64,000 bases of DNA from JAALKW01 sp963974485 (GCA_963974485.1 CAXBBS010000005.1:62001-126000), one strand, 5' to 3'; shown: positions 8,150 through 18,072, counted from the stretch's first letter. The notes: a model not told the origin generated them from the letters alone. Numbers and translations: made by a program.

Positions 8150-8238
8150 GAAGGTGTTTCCAGAAGCGCGTGGCTTGATTAAATCAGGAGTCTGGATCCT
8201 AAGGTGGGGGTGCTTTGATGTCAAGCTAAGCTCCCAAT

Positions 8239-10602
8239 TCACATCGACGTTTGCCGTGATGGAACCGGTGGCAAAACGAGATTATTGCATGAGCGTGATG
8301 TATCTATCATTTTTTTGACTTTGAATAACCCATGATGCCTTAAGGCTTCGTGATTTTTTTCTGTATGACTGGGGCTACTAGGGGTTATGCATGGGTCACA
8401 TGATTTTATGCCTTTGAGACGCGGTAATTTTTTGACGCTTTTTTCCTGCTTGATGGCTTTGTTTAAACAAGGATAATGGCCTGATGAGGCGGTCTCCGTG
8501 AGTATCTGGATGATGTTTGTTTGATGCGTTTTCCGTGCTTTTCTATAACCCTGGGTAATCACAGCATCACAGGGCGGCAAGGGGCATAACAGTAAAGCTT
8601 TGACGCAATCGGTTCGACCTTCTTCGACAGCAAAATTAAAACATTTTTTAACCATGCTTAGACGAGGTGTTTGCTTACCATCCCAAAGTGGATGAATCGC
8701 TTCATAAGCATTTTGTTCTACGGCTAATTTAAGTAGTTTATCAACTAAAGGTTGATGAATCGTGGATGTTTGATGAAGATAGGTCACCAGAGGCCAATGG
8801 CCTAAGCATGCGGCCTCATGTGTTATTTGTTCAGATGATTCAGGCTGTTTGACGTGTTGCTCTCTAAGCCACATGACCAGCGGAAGATTCCCGTGATGTG
8901 CTGCGTGCATGTAGAGTGAGTTATCATTTATTTTTATATTGTACCAAGGGCGTGCTTGGGGAGTATGCGTGTCTAAGCGGTGAATAATATCGGAGCGCAG
9001 GTTTGCATCATCAACACTGACCAGCATTTCGATCAGAAGGCGTTCATAGGGCGTTACCTCATCTTCATGAACGTTAGGCTCTATGCCAAGCTGTTCTATA
9101 AAATCATCAAGAGCATAATCTTGATCAAATCGTGGTAATAAAACTTTAAGAAGACAGCACTGTAATTGATACTTATCTTTGGGGAAATTATTTGGAATAT
9201 CCTCAATCGCTTGGATTGTATCGAGTTTGGTGTGGATTTCACGCCACATATCTTCGATAGCAATGTAATCAAAGGCCTCTACCGACGCGCTTGTGTGTGT
9301 CTGAACACATGTCTGGAAGCTACGTTCTAGCCAAGCGCTGTGTGTTATCAAGTGTGATTTTGTGGGTTCAAAATGACGGAGCTGGCGTAGCAAGTGTTCG
9401 TCATCCAAGACTTCGGGATGGTCTAGAATCATTTCAAAAAGATGAGTAAAGGCTAGTAGTGCATGAGATTTGCTACGTGTTTCAAATCGATGTAATAAAG
9501 CTGATAGATCAGCAATTAAATCTAAATCTGATGTACTGGCTTGTTTGATATCGTGAATGTAAGTTGAAAAATTATCTTCCCGACATATTTTTTGTGTTAA
9601 ATAATCTGAATATAAAATAAGGCTTGGAATACCACTGATACGTGCTTCGATGAGTTCATCCATGGTTGTGTTCTGGATTAGCCCTGCCAGTGTTTTCTTT
9701 AAATATTCATGCTCCCGAAGATGTTGTAACAGCAAACTAAAATCTTGATGTGTGATATGAACGCCGTTAAACAGAGCGTTTAGGATAGATGGCCGAATGT
9801 TGTTACGCTTGCTGTGATTGTCATAGAACCATTGTAATACGCCCATCAAAAACGGTACACCGAAAACGCGATGCAACGCTTTGAGATTACTTTCTGTTTG
9901 TGTGATTTCAATCGCGGGTATCTTGAGCGATGGGTTATTTAGTTTTTTTATGGCTGGGTCATGAATGCTGCCATCCAGCGCATAACTTGCGAGGCCTTCT
10001 TCAGGGCAGCGTGTTTGCATGGCTTTTTTAACAAGTGCTTTTGTATCACCGTGATGATTTAACAGCGCGTAGAGCTTCTCAATTGGATTGCCTGGCGTGC
10101 TTAAGCTGTATAGATGATATCTAAAATAATCTTGCAGAATATGCGCCTGTAATATTTCATCAGGACTTACATGGTGTTGAATGAGCCATTGAATAAAAGC
10201 AGTAAACGCTTTGGGTTGGTCAATATAACATCGCCCTAATGCTAGAATACTGAGCGCGTTTGTTTGCTCATGTAGATGAAGATTAAACAGCGTTAAAATC
10301 GTTTGGATGTGCGTATCTGTTTCATCGGGAGATGCGGTGAGATCTGCCAAGTAATCAATCATCAGCGGTAGCATGGCCGTGCTACTTTGGGTGCCTAACG
10401 TATCATGGCAGTGCGCCAAAAAAGCATCGTAGGCCTCACGACGCGCAGGCGCTTCGCGATAAGCGGCCGTTATTTTTTTATATGCGAAGGCAAGATCTTC
10501 AAGAGTGAGCATCTGACTGGATAGCTGTTCAAGGTCCGTTTCCGTGATTAATGTCATGGGTGCTTGAGTATGAAGTCGTAAAAATAGATTGAAAAGTAGC
10601 AT
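8239..10602 (-). CDS. Large protein with degenerate C-terminal ankyrin-like repeats, effector candidate
   Basis: 787 residues, no signal peptide. Residues 1-560 are helical and unrecognised. From ~570 to ~715 there are about five ankyrin-like units: LYMHAAHHGNLPLVMWLRE, THEAACLGHWPLVTYLHQ, LKLAVEQNAYEAIHPLW, FNFAVEEGRTDCVKALLL and YRKARKTHQTNIIQILTE. A basic, Ser/Pro-rich tail follows. AGGAG lies 7 nt before the ATG. Cytosolic Legionellales proteins of this build are often Dot/Icm substrates interacting with host proteins; that is inference. Its stop overlaps the alternative GTG start of ispB. Confidence 0.65.
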   Translation of the reverse strand: MLLFNLFLRLHTQAPMTLITETDLEQLSSQMLTLEDLAFAYKKITAAYREAPARREAYDAFLAHCHDTLGTQSSTAMLPLMIDYLADLTASPDETDTHIQTILTLFNLHLHEQTNALSILALGRCYIDQPKAFTAFIQWLIQHHVSPDEILQAHILQDYFRYHLYSLSTPGNPIEKLYALLNHHGDTKALVKKAMQTRCPEEGLASYALDGSIHDPAIKKLNNPSLKIPAIEITQTESNLKALHRVFGVPFLMGVLQWFYDNHSKRNNIRPSILNALFNGVHITHQDFSLLLQHLREHEYLKKTLAGLIQNTTMDELIEARISGIPSLILYSDYLTQKICREDNFSTYIHDIKQASTSDLDLIADLSALLHRFETRSKSHALLAFTHLFEMILDHPEVLDDEHLLRQLRHFEPTKSHLITHSAWLERSFQTCVQTHTSASVEAFDYIAIEDMWREIHTKLDTIQAIEDIPNNFPKDKYQLQCCLLKVLLPRFDQDYALDDFIEQLGIEPNVHEDEVTPYERLLIEMLVSVDDANLRSDIIHRLDTHTPQARPWYNIKINDNSLYMHAAHHGNLPLVMWLREQHVKQPESSEQITHEAACLGHWPLVTYLHQTSTIHQPLVDKLLKLAVEQNAYEAIHPLWDGKQTPRLSMVKKCFNFAVEEGRTDCVKALLLCPLPPCDAVITQGYRKARKTHQTNIIQILTETASSGHYPCLNKAIKQEKSVKKLPRLKGIKSCDPCITPSSPSHTEKNHEALRHHGLFKVKKMIDTSRSCNNLVLPPVPSRQTSM

Positions 10603-10685
10603 GGGCGTTCTCCTGAATAATCCATGAACAGCTATTTTCTTTACTCTTATTTTACAAATAAAACAATTTCACCTAAAAAGCAAAT

Positions 10686-12527
10686 TTATACGGTCGCATG
10701 ACGTTCTATGGGGCTTACTTGAGATAAATCACTGACTTTTTGGTTGGGGGATTTTTGTTTGTGATTAAATCCAAATAATTTCAGTTGCCTTAAGTATAAT
10801 GCACGCTCTTCTTGGGGTAATTTTTGCTGTGCGTCGCTGGGTCTTGGCAACGCCTTATTTTTTTCATGCGTGTGGAGTTCACCCAGTGGTATGCCACGCG
10901 TTTGCTCTGAATCGGTCGTTAAAGCGCTATGCCACGAAGCAAAATCATGCTCTTCCAGCGCTAAATCCAAGGATAACCTAAGTCCTTGTGGGTCGATGTC
11001 ATCAAATTCAATCGGAGGAATGAGCTCAGCCTCAAGTAATGCTTTGATGGGTGGGTGAAGTGTTTCTTGTGGAAAGCTAAAAAGTAAAACGCGCCAGAAT
11101 GCCATATGAGCTAAAAACCCATCGATTTGTTTGTAAATAGGAAAAGTCAAAACGCTTTTGAAATCATTGCGTAAATAAGGTGGAAGTTTTTGGTAGTTGA
11201 AAAACATGATTGCTGCGAGCTGAACCATTAATAACGAACTGTAGATCCCCCAAAAAACAGGCCTTTTAGCTTGAGAGGCGATAAGCAAATACCTAAATAT
11301 ATGGGAGCATTGTGATATCAAATGATAAGATTGATCAACTTTCGTGACGATCAACGCCAAGGGCGTTGTCGGCCAATCCATGATAACCGGCTTTAATGTT
11401 AGCCGCCAAAAATATAAAAAAGGCGCTTCAGACCAGCTTCGTACGCGCTGTCCCCATAGATTCCCCCCTTTTCCGAAATAACTTTCAGGTACGTTTGTTT
11501 TAAAATGACACGTCATATCAACTCGAAATTTTAATGCGCCTGCTGTGTCATACATATTGCGTAACCGATCTCCGACTTCTTTATCTTCTCCTTTAAATAA
11601 GCCGGTGTGACGTTCAAAAATTTTTTCAGCGGTATTGATTTCTAATACCATGCAGGCACCATGAGGGGCAACGGCGCTTTGAGTTACATCTGCCGCGGCA
11701 AGTGCAATGTCACTGATATGATACTCAAGATCTTGCCACTGGATGAGTAGGGAATCATGGCCTGCGGCGGACGTTGCGCTGATGGGGTAGATAAGGCCTC
11801 GTACCGTTGGATCTTCAAAAAAAACGCGTTTTAATTTAAAACTTTCAGGAATTTCAACATCATCATCGGTGAATAAGCCATATTTTATTTTCTCGCCATG
11901 GATATGCCGTGCCATTTTAAGACCAACATAGAGTGCCGTTGTTTTATTAGGGTTGGCATAATATTTGTAATGGATGCTTGGATGGATTGCTTTCACGACC
12001 TGGCGCGTGGGATCGGGCGCTGTTTTGGCTGAACCATTATCAATAATAAAAATATGTGATGCTGGAAAATGTTTTAATCCAGCGTGTAAAATGCGTTGTA
12101 AACTCTGTATATCGGTTGGACTTGATGCACTTAAATGACAAGGAATAATCAGGACAGCATCCTGGTTTTCATCTGTGTTATCTTGTAAAGCTGGCGTTGA
12201 ACTATTCGGATCAAAATAAGGATATTTAGCTAAAATCATATATAACAATAATATGCCGGGCTCCAAGCCGTAGGTGAGAAATGTTAAAATATCAATTTGC
12301 TTTTGTAACCCATCCATGAGATTTTTCGAAAAAGTGGTTTCTTTATCTAAAAAATAAAAGCCGGATGCTAAGGCAAGGTATACGCACCATGTCATGACTT
12401 TGCGACGAGTCATGGGGTAGACCAGCGGTGTTAGATCAACTATCGTTTTAATAAATTCCCAATCTATATCAGACGTTGCTTGATTGTCTTTCTGGCTATT
12501 AACATCAAGCGCAGTATCAGCCATCAT
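10686..12527 (-). CDS. Membrane family-2 glycosyltransferase, chitin/hyaluronan-synthase-like
   Basis: Processive-type GT2. N-terminal membrane spans (~47-63 and ~87-104) precede the catalytic domain: AVLIIPCHLSASSPTDI, HIFIIDNGSA, ANPNKTTALYVGLKMA, the DxD-type LFTDDDVEIP (~222-231), GACMVLE, and GLFKGEDKEVGDR as the ED acceptor motif. GQRVRSW stands where synthases have Q(Q/R)xRW, so the motif carries a one-residue variation. Two more spans follow, then a ~130-residue charged tail unlike the usual family. GGAGAG 7 nt upstream favours the ATG at 12527 over the one at 12539. The sugar polymer cannot be read from sequence, and no polysaccharide genes flank it. Confidence 0.75.
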   Translation of the reverse strand: MMADTALDVNSQKDNQATSDIDWEFIKTIVDLTPLVYPMTRRKVMTWCVYLALASGFYFLDKETTFSKNLMDGLQKQIDILTFLTYGLEPGILLLYMILAKYPYFDPNSSTPALQDNTDENQDAVLIIPCHLSASSPTDIQSLQRILHAGLKHFPASHIFIIDNGSAKTAPDPTRQVVKAIHPSIHYKYYANPNKTTALYVGLKMARHIHGEKIKYGLFTDDDVEIPESFKLKRVFFEDPTVRGLIYPISATSAAGHDSLLIQWQDLEYHISDIALAAADVTQSAVAPHGACMVLEINTAEKIFERHTGLFKGEDKEVGDRLRNMYDTAGALKFRVDMTCHFKTNVPESYFGKGGNLWGQRVRSWSEAPFLYFWRLTLKPVIMDWPTTPLALIVTKVDQSYHLISQCSHIFRYLLIASQAKRPVFWGIYSSLLMVQLAAIMFFNYQKLPPYLRNDFKSVLTFPIYKQIDGFLAHMAFWRVLLFSFPQETLHPPIKALLEAELIPPIEFDDIDPQGLRLSLDLALEEHDFASWHSALTTDSEQTRGIPLGELHTHEKNKALPRPSDAQQKLPQEERALYLRQLKLFGFNHKQKSPNQKVSDLSQVSPIERHATV

Positions 12528-12625
12528 GTTTCTCTCCATAAAAAATCATGCGCTTCTACTATACCCATTGCACTTGAATTAGCGCAACAAAAGACGTATC
12601 AAGCATCGTAAGGTTTTATCGAGCC

Positions 12626-13843
12626 TTACTTGGCTCTTGGATCGATGTTGGCCATGACGGGGGTTGTTTGCCGCATGACTTGGAATGGCTCGTCTTGAAG
12701 GGCGCTGTCTGTTTGTGTTTTTCGCCATGCGAAAAGAACGGCGGTGAGCCCAAAAATAATAATGAAATAAATAAAAATATGGGTTTCGTTCAGATCATGC
12801 ATGAACAGTGGTGCAATCAGAGGGCCGAGCATGGATCCAATACTATAAGAAAGCAATAAGCCTTGAATGCCTGCGACGATGTTTTTGGTGTCGAGGGTAT
12901 CGCATGCGTAACTAATGCACACGGGGTATATTGTGGTAGCCAATCCTCCAAATAGTGTGATGAGCACGAGTGATAAATAATAAGATTTAATATAATACAT
13001 GAGTAACACAGAGCAAATAATCGCGAATAAACAAACAATAATCACCGTAAGCCGTCGGTCGATACGGTCAGAAAATTGCCCGACAGGATATTGAAGTAGC
13101 ATGCCACCCATAATAAAACAAAACATAAACACAGATACGCTGGACGTGTCGTGATAAATTTCGGAGCATAAAATAGGGAGCAGTGCATACGTTGCACTTA
13201 AAATCATGCCTGCAAAAAAGCATCCGAACACACTCGATGTTGTTTGTTTACATAGTGTAACTAAGTTCATGCTTGAAGCTTCGGTTAATTCAGGTGTTGG
13301 GGTGCGGGTCATGGATAACGGTATCACCGACAGCGAACAGAGCATTGCGGCAATGCTATACAGTAGCAAGGTATTGCCTGTGCCTAGGTTGATTAAGAGT
13401 TGTCCTAAAGCTTCTGCCGCATAAAACGTGATCATATAAAGAGATATCATACGGCCGCGTACGGCCGCCATGGAGCCGCATAAAAACCAGCTTTCTATCA
13501 CAACAAAAATGCCCGCAGTACCAAATCCGGTGATAAAGCGGAGCACAAACCACAGGGGCATGTTATAAAAGATACCATGCAATAAACTGATGACAGCAAG
13601 CAACGAGGCAAACGTTGAAAATGCTCGAATATGTCCAACACGCATAATAAACGATTCAATTCGGAATGAACCACACACAAGCCCTGCATAAAATATTCCG
13701 GTCATGGCGCCAATCATTAACGGTGATTCATCATGAGCGTTCATGGCTAGTGATAAAAACGTCAAAAAAAATCCGCTACAAAGCGCAAAAATAAATAAAC
13801 TCAGTAGCGGTGACATGATGGTTTTTAAGGCTTCTCGCATCAT
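12626..13843 (-). CDS. MFS transporter, YcaD family
   Basis: Twelve-span major facilitator, 405 residues. It follows E. coli YcaD throughout: WFVLRFITGFGTAGIFVVIE, RGRMISLYMITFYAAEALGQ, LQYPVGQFSDRIDRR, IYPVCISYACD and LLLSYSIGSMLGPLIAPL. Substrate is unknown for the family. It sits 98 bp downstream of the glycosyltransferase start and runs divergently from the MATE gene. Confidence 0.82.
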   Translation of the reverse strand: MMREALKTIMSPLLSLFIFALCSGFFLTFLSLAMNAHDESPLMIGAMTGIFYAGLVCGSFRIESFIMRVGHIRAFSTFASLLAVISLLHGIFYNMPLWFVLRFITGFGTAGIFVVIESWFLCGSMAAVRGRMISLYMITFYAAEALGQLLINLGTGNTLLLYSIAAMLCSLSVIPLSMTRTPTPELTEASSMNLVTLCKQTTSSVFGCFFAGMILSATYALLPILCSEIYHDTSSVSVFMFCFIMGGMLLQYPVGQFSDRIDRRLTVIIVCLFAIICSVLLMYYIKSYYLSLVLITLFGGLATTIYPVCISYACDTLDTKNIVAGIQGLLLSYSIGSMLGPLIAPLFMHDLNETHIFIYFIIIFGLTAVLFAWRKTQTDSALQDEPFQVMRQTTPVMANIDPRAK

Positions 13844-13947
13844 ATAATATTGATTAAGATAAACAATGGTGCTTTAAGTAATAGTATGCAATAGGCCTAT
13901 GATCAATATTCCGGCGCTAAGAAAGCTAAACTTTATGAGTGAGACCG

Positions 13948-15231
13948 ATGAATATTAAAACTATTTGGCGGCTGGCTTGGCCTGTTATGCTTTCAAATAT
14001 CACCATTCCATTGCTGGGCATGATTGATATTGCTGTGGTCGGGCATGATTACCCCGCATATGTTTTAGGCGCCGTTGCGATTGGCAGCATGGTGTTTGAT
14101 GTGTTGTTTTTAGCATTTGGTTTTTTGCGTATGAGTACGACAGGATTGGTTGCTCAAAATCCTACAGATCTCAATATTTTGTATCGAGCCTTGCTTACAG
14201 CATGTTTGATTGCGTTGATTTTAATTGCGTCACAATATGTTTTATTTTTATTGGTTTGTTGGGTTATGGAGCCGACATTAGCGGTTCAGTATGCACTGGG
14301 GAATTATTTTTATTTAAGAATTTATGCAAGCCCAGCGACGCTCGGAAATTTTGTTATTCTAGGATATTTTTTTGGACGTCAAAATACAAAAATACCGCTA
14401 TGTTTGCTCATGCTTATTAATCTTAGCGCGATAAGCTTAGATTTTATTTTTGTAAGTTATCTCGGCTGGGGTGTTCAGGGGCTAGCTGTTGCAAATATCT
14501 GCGCTCAAACACTGGGTTTTGTGATGGGTTTGAAATTAATTTATATCAAATTCATAAAACAAACACCCCGTGCCTTAGCGCTATTTGATTTAAATGCCAT
14601 CAAGCGCTTATTTCATCTTAATAAAGATATTTTTATACGTACGCTTTGTTTGATGGCGACGTTTACGTATTTTACTTCAGCAGGCAGTCGCTTAGGAACA
14701 AGCGTTGTTGCAGCGAATGCTATTTTATTAAGTATGCAGCAATTTATGGCCTGTGGTTTGGATGGTTTTGCGATAGCCTGCGAGGTGATGGTTGGGCGTG
14801 CCATCGGCATGAATAATCACAAATATTTTATTGATTCGGTTAAAGCATGCGGTTATCTTTCGTTGTTACTTGCCGTGCTATTTTCAGTGGTTTATATGCT
14901 TTTTGGACAATCTATTATTGAAGGGATGACGTCTTTGCCCGATGTGATTGCAACGGCACATACGTATCTTATCTGGATGGTTATATTGCCTGTTGTATCC
15001 GTAGGTGGTTTTTTATTGGATGGTGTTTTTATCGGTGCGACGTGGTCTAAACCGATGCGTAATACCATGTTGTTCGCCACGGGATTCGTTTATTTTCCCA
15101 GCGTGTTTTTATTTAAGAATTTAGGTAACACCGGGCTTTGGATGGCCTTTTCTTTGTTTATGTTGAGCCGCGGTTTATTCTTACTACTTGCGTGTCGGAG
15201 AAGGCTTTGTAAAATCGGAGCTCGCGTCTGA
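13948..15231 (+). CDS. MATE family efflux transporter (DinF-like)
   Basis: Multispan protein starting MNIKTIWRLAWPVMLSNITI, typical of MATE carriers, with PLLGMIDIAVVGH, the FLRMSTTGLVAQ loop, NICAQTLGFVMGL and a second half beginning at ~225. Probably a cation-coupled drug or metabolite exporter. A GTG at 13939 is also in frame, but the ATG at 13948 matches the family start. The last 48 bp overlap the 3' end of the convergent gene at 15184. Confidence 0.85.
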   Translation: MNIKTIWRLAWPVMLSNITIPLLGMIDIAVVGHDYPAYVLGAVAIGSMVFDVLFLAFGFLRMSTTGLVAQNPTDLNILYRALLTACLIALILIASQYVLFLLVCWVMEPTLAVQYALGNYFYLRIYASPATLGNFVILGYFFGRQNTKIPLCLLMLINLSAISLDFIFVSYLGWGVQGLAVANICAQTLGFVMGLKLIYIKFIKQTPRALALFDLNAIKRLFHLNKDIFIRTLCLMATFTYFTSAGSRLGTSVVAANAILLSMQQFMACGLDGFAIACEVMVGRAIGMNNHKYFIDSVKACGYLSLLLAVLFSVVYMLFGQSIIEGMTSLPDVIATAHTYLIWMVILPVVSVGGFLLDGVFIGATWSKPMRNTMLFATGFVYFPSVFLFKNLGNTGLWMAFSLFMLSRGLFLLLACRRRLCKIGARV

Positions 15232-16782
15232 GAAGGGAGGAGGTGTGTCTGAAAAAAAGCTTGCTCTTGGGCTGCTTGGGGCTGGTATAAACATGCCATC
15301 ATGTGAAAGTACACGTGGCTTCGTGAGTGCGGGACTACCATAACGTGTGCTCAATCGTTCGTTTGATGTAGAGCTATCATCACTGAGGCTTCGTAGGGCT
15401 GGCGTTAATCTTCCGCCCCATGGACTTTTACGTAGTTTGGGGTGAGGTGAATTAGGATTTGAGGTGAATTTTTTAATAGGAACGAAGCTGAAGTCGGTTG
15501 AATCGCTGAGTTCTATCGCAATAAGACCGCGGTTAAAGCGATCGTTCATGGTGCTGACAACACCGGTGAAACCTAATTTTATTAATAGATAATTGATAGG
15601 CATGGGAACAATCTCATGCATTTTGCTATCGGCATGAATAGAAAATTCTTCAACGGCTTCTAATAAAAGTGTGTACATCATGTTGACTGACGTCTCGATG
15701 TTTTTAAAATTACAGAAGACCTCGGCTAAAGACGCTAAGTTTTGTTGATTGCGAGCGTCTTCAAAAAATGCATGGACTACGTCACCTCGTGATGCATAGA
15801 TAGATTTCGTGGCAAAACGTAATTTTTTAATTTCATCACAAGTACGTTGTAAATGCTTAGATACTTCGGTGTACCGATCTGATTCTTGAACGCTGGTATT
15901 ATCAACCAGCCTCAACGGATGTTCTATTTCAACAATTTTAAAATTAGATTTGTTGTTAAGTTCTCGAATGATTTGATCTTCGTCCAGGGCTGCGAGACCA
16001 TAAACGCCTGATCCTAAGCCGTGATTTGTTTTATCAAACGATATGGTGCGATCGGCTTCATCATCCGAATCGTACGGGTCTAAATATTCGGCTGCACGAG
16101 GAGCAACAGGCTGGTACCCTCTGTCGGAAGAAACCGTGCTTTCATAGAAGTTAATCATGTGTGCCGGTCCGCTTTCTTGGTTAATTTCAGACACACATTG
16201 TTTTGAATGCAATGCAAGCGAAACCTTCGTAAGGCTATTATATAAATGATGGTTAGAAGAGCTTCCTTTTTCACGGAGCCGAGTTGCACACTGAGACAGA
16301 AGCCAGGTAAAAGCGCATATGAACTGACTCAGTTCGTCAGGAGAGCAATGGGATTCTAATCCTTGTTGAAACGTCTGCAAACTTATTCCAGTCAAATGCG
16401 GTAGAGCTCGACGATCGCCATATATAAGTAAATCAAAAGACAACAAATTCTGAAGTAAGGTATTGATATAACGCGTATCTTTGATTCCATTGATTTGTAA
16501 TAACAATAATTCTCTCTCAACTTTAAGGGTTAAAACGCATAAACGTGTTTCTTCTGCTGTAAGCACAGCGTCACTTTTTTGAATCATGGTTGTAAAGATT
16601 TGACGAGCTTCAGGTGAAGCGTGCAGTAAAGCGTAGCTAGGTAAAGGACGTGTGGCTGTTTTTAGAAGAATTTCTTCAGATAATTGTTCAACCATATGTT
16701 GAGGATTGGCCACCCTGAGGTGAGCGTCCAGAGCTTCATGGCATACTAAGAGCAACGTTTGGAGTTCGTTATGGGTTATCAT
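15184..16782 (-). CDS. Uncharacterised effector-like protein translationally coupled to the second PARG
   Basis: 532 residues, no recognised family. Residues 1-190 are helical; an acidic linker YDSDDEADR (~237-245) follows, then TNHGLGSGVYGLAALDEDQ (~251-269) and FKIVEIEHPLRLVDN. The GLGSGVYGLA string faintly recalls the FGxGIYFA turn of PARP-type ADP-ribosyltransferases, but I see no full catalytic set. The last ~85 residues are Ser/Pro/Arg-rich and disordered (SPHPKLRKSPWGG, PAPSSPRASFF). The ATG overlaps the TGA of the upstream PARG-like gene (ATGA), so the two are translated together. The 3' end overlaps the MATE gene by 48 bp. Confidence 0.55.
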   Translation of the reverse strand: MITHNELQTLLLVCHEALDAHLRVANPQHMVEQLSEEILLKTATRPLPSYALLHASPEARQIFTTMIQKSDAVLTAEETRLCVLTLKVERELLLLQINGIKDTRYINTLLQNLLSFDLLIYGDRRALPHLTGISLQTFQQGLESHCSPDELSQFICAFTWLLSQCATRLREKGSSSNHHLYNSLTKVSLALHSKQCVSEINQESGPAHMINFYESTVSSDRGYQPVAPRAAEYLDPYDSDDEADRTISFDKTNHGLGSGVYGLAALDEDQIIRELNNKSNFKIVEIEHPLRLVDNTSVQESDRYTEVSKHLQRTCDEIKKLRFATKSIYASRGDVVHAFFEDARNQQNLASLAEVFCNFKNIETSVNMMYTLLLEAVEEFSIHADSKMHEIVPMPINYLLIKLGFTGVVSTMNDRFNRGLIAIELSDSTDFSFVPIKKFTSNPNSPHPKLRKSPWGGRLTPALRSLSDDSSTSNERLSTRYGSPALTKPRVLSHDGMFIPAPSSPRASFFSDTPPPFSDASSDFTKPSPTRK

Positions 16783-17993
16783 AGGGCATGTTCCTCGCGT
16801 CGAGCACCGTCCAGTTCAGAGCCGCAGTCGTCATCATCAGAAAAAAGTGCCCTAGCTGTTTTTGATGTATCGTGCCATAGAATCAATCGTGTGAGCTCAC
16901 TTAGAAAGGCAGGTTTTGCTTTAAAAAATTTTGAGCTAGGAAAGTGGGCGTTTATTTCAGGCGAAGCAAGTGCATCTTCGAGTATGTTGTGCCCGAAATT
17001 AGGGTTACTTATGAGTTGATCATGTAGGTTTATTAGATATTCTTTTTTAGGATTGTGTGCTTTGATACAAAGCGAATTTATTTCTTTTCTTATGAGGTTT
17101 AATGCTAGATAGATCAACTCTTCTTGTGTGGTGATTTTGAAAAAGGGGGCAATCATTTTTTTGAGTACGGGATGTGTTGTGAGCGTATTAAACACAGGCA
17201 TCAGGGTGTTCATCAGTGGCTTGGGGGGCACAGATAATGTGCTATTAAACACGTTACAAAACGTATCATAATTGCCACCAAGTTGTCGTTGTGTCACGGC
17301 AAATGCGATGGAATCAAAGCAGCCAACAAACTCGAGCTCATGGATTGAAGAGCGGTAAATTTGGGCGATAAAGTCTGGCTGATTGCCAAATGCACCGCAA
17401 CCAAAAGCCCCAAGCACAAGATGGCGTTGATTGTGCGCTTTGGCTGTACGGAGTTGATTAACAATTTTTAACACGGTACCTGCTAAATACAGTTCTTGAT
17501 CGAGCGCTTCGCCTAAATCAAATAGGTTATATGCGGCCGATGAAATAATATTAATTTGGAAGGGATGCGTGAGTGGTTCTTGGAGCGTTTTATCTAAATG
17601 GCTTACCGTAATATCAGGCGAATACAGGCAGGTAAATTCGCCAAATCCGAGCTGCTGATCGGTTGGATCAAATCCAAGGCAATCGGCGAGCGCGTATTGA
17701 TAGGGGTTGGATGGATTTTGAGTTAAATGAACGCCTTCTAAGTCAATAAGAGCATCGAGTAAATTCGTTCGTTTAATCAGGGATTCTTCTTGAGCCAGCG
17801 CGCATAAGGTGAGGTAATCGCCGCCAACATGCATTTGGTTTGCCATGTTGAGCACACAGACCGAGTTATGTTCTGCTTGAACGGAGCGTGCAACAGCAAG
17901 GCAATCTTCTTTTTTGATGCTGATCGTAAGATCACATGCTTCTTGATGAGGTGTACGTTCAATGTATTGATATGCAATGGTTTTATCAGGCAT
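16779..17993 (-). CDS. Second microbial PARG-like macrodomain protein with altered glycine motif and C-terminal extension
   Basis: 404 residues. Residues 46-70 read VCVLNMANQMHVGGD...AQEES: the QEE (68-70) of the bacterial PARG signature is kept, but the third glycine of GGG is Asp59 and the spacer is eight residues. The downstream block LVLGAFGCGAFGNQP, then FIAQIYRSSI, is family-typical, as is YSPDITV. Residues ~235-404 are an added helical domain ending in an acidic stretch (FSDDDDCGSELDG) and EEHAL. The substrate or activity may be changed relative to the PARG at 406-1509. AGGA lies 10 nt before the ATG. It shares an ATGA overlap with the next gene. Confidence 0.75.
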   Translation of the reverse strand: MPDKTIAYQYIERTPHQEACDLTISIKKEDCLAVARSVQAEHNSVCVLNMANQMHVGGDYLTLCALAQEESLIKRTNLLDALIDLEGVHLTQNPSNPYQYALADCLGFDPTDQQLGFGEFTCLYSPDITVSHLDKTLQEPLTHPFQINIISSAAYNLFDLGEALDQELYLAGTVLKIVNQLRTAKAHNQRHLVLGAFGCGAFGNQPDFIAQIYRSSIHELEFVGCFDSIAFAVTQRQLGGNYDTFCNVFNSTLSVPPKPLMNTLMPVFNTLTTHPVLKKMIAPFFKITTQEELIYLALNLIRKEINSLCIKAHNPKKEYLINLHDQLISNPNFGHNILEDALASPEINAHFPSSKFFKAKPAFLSELTRLILWHDTSKTARALFSDDDDCGSELDGARREEHAL

Positions 17994-18043
17994 TACGTTT
18001 ATTTCCTAATCAAGATTAAGGTGGTTTTTAGATAAGAATGACT

Positions 18044-18072
18044 ATTATACAGGATGATATGGTTTTTTAAAA
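18044..18072 (-). promoter_or_regulatory. Possible promoter for the PARG2 pair
   Basis: A perfect TATAAT on the minus strand (18044-18049) lies 17 nt after a poor -35 (TTTTAA, 18067-18072), about 50 nt before the ATG at 17993. It falls in the 73-bp gap after the 18067-20088 gene. Confidence 0.35.

Noticed and set aside
17994..18066. PmrA-like CTTAATCTT upstream of the second PARG
   Set aside because: One mismatch to the consensus and placed downstream of the TATAAT, the wrong geometry for activation.
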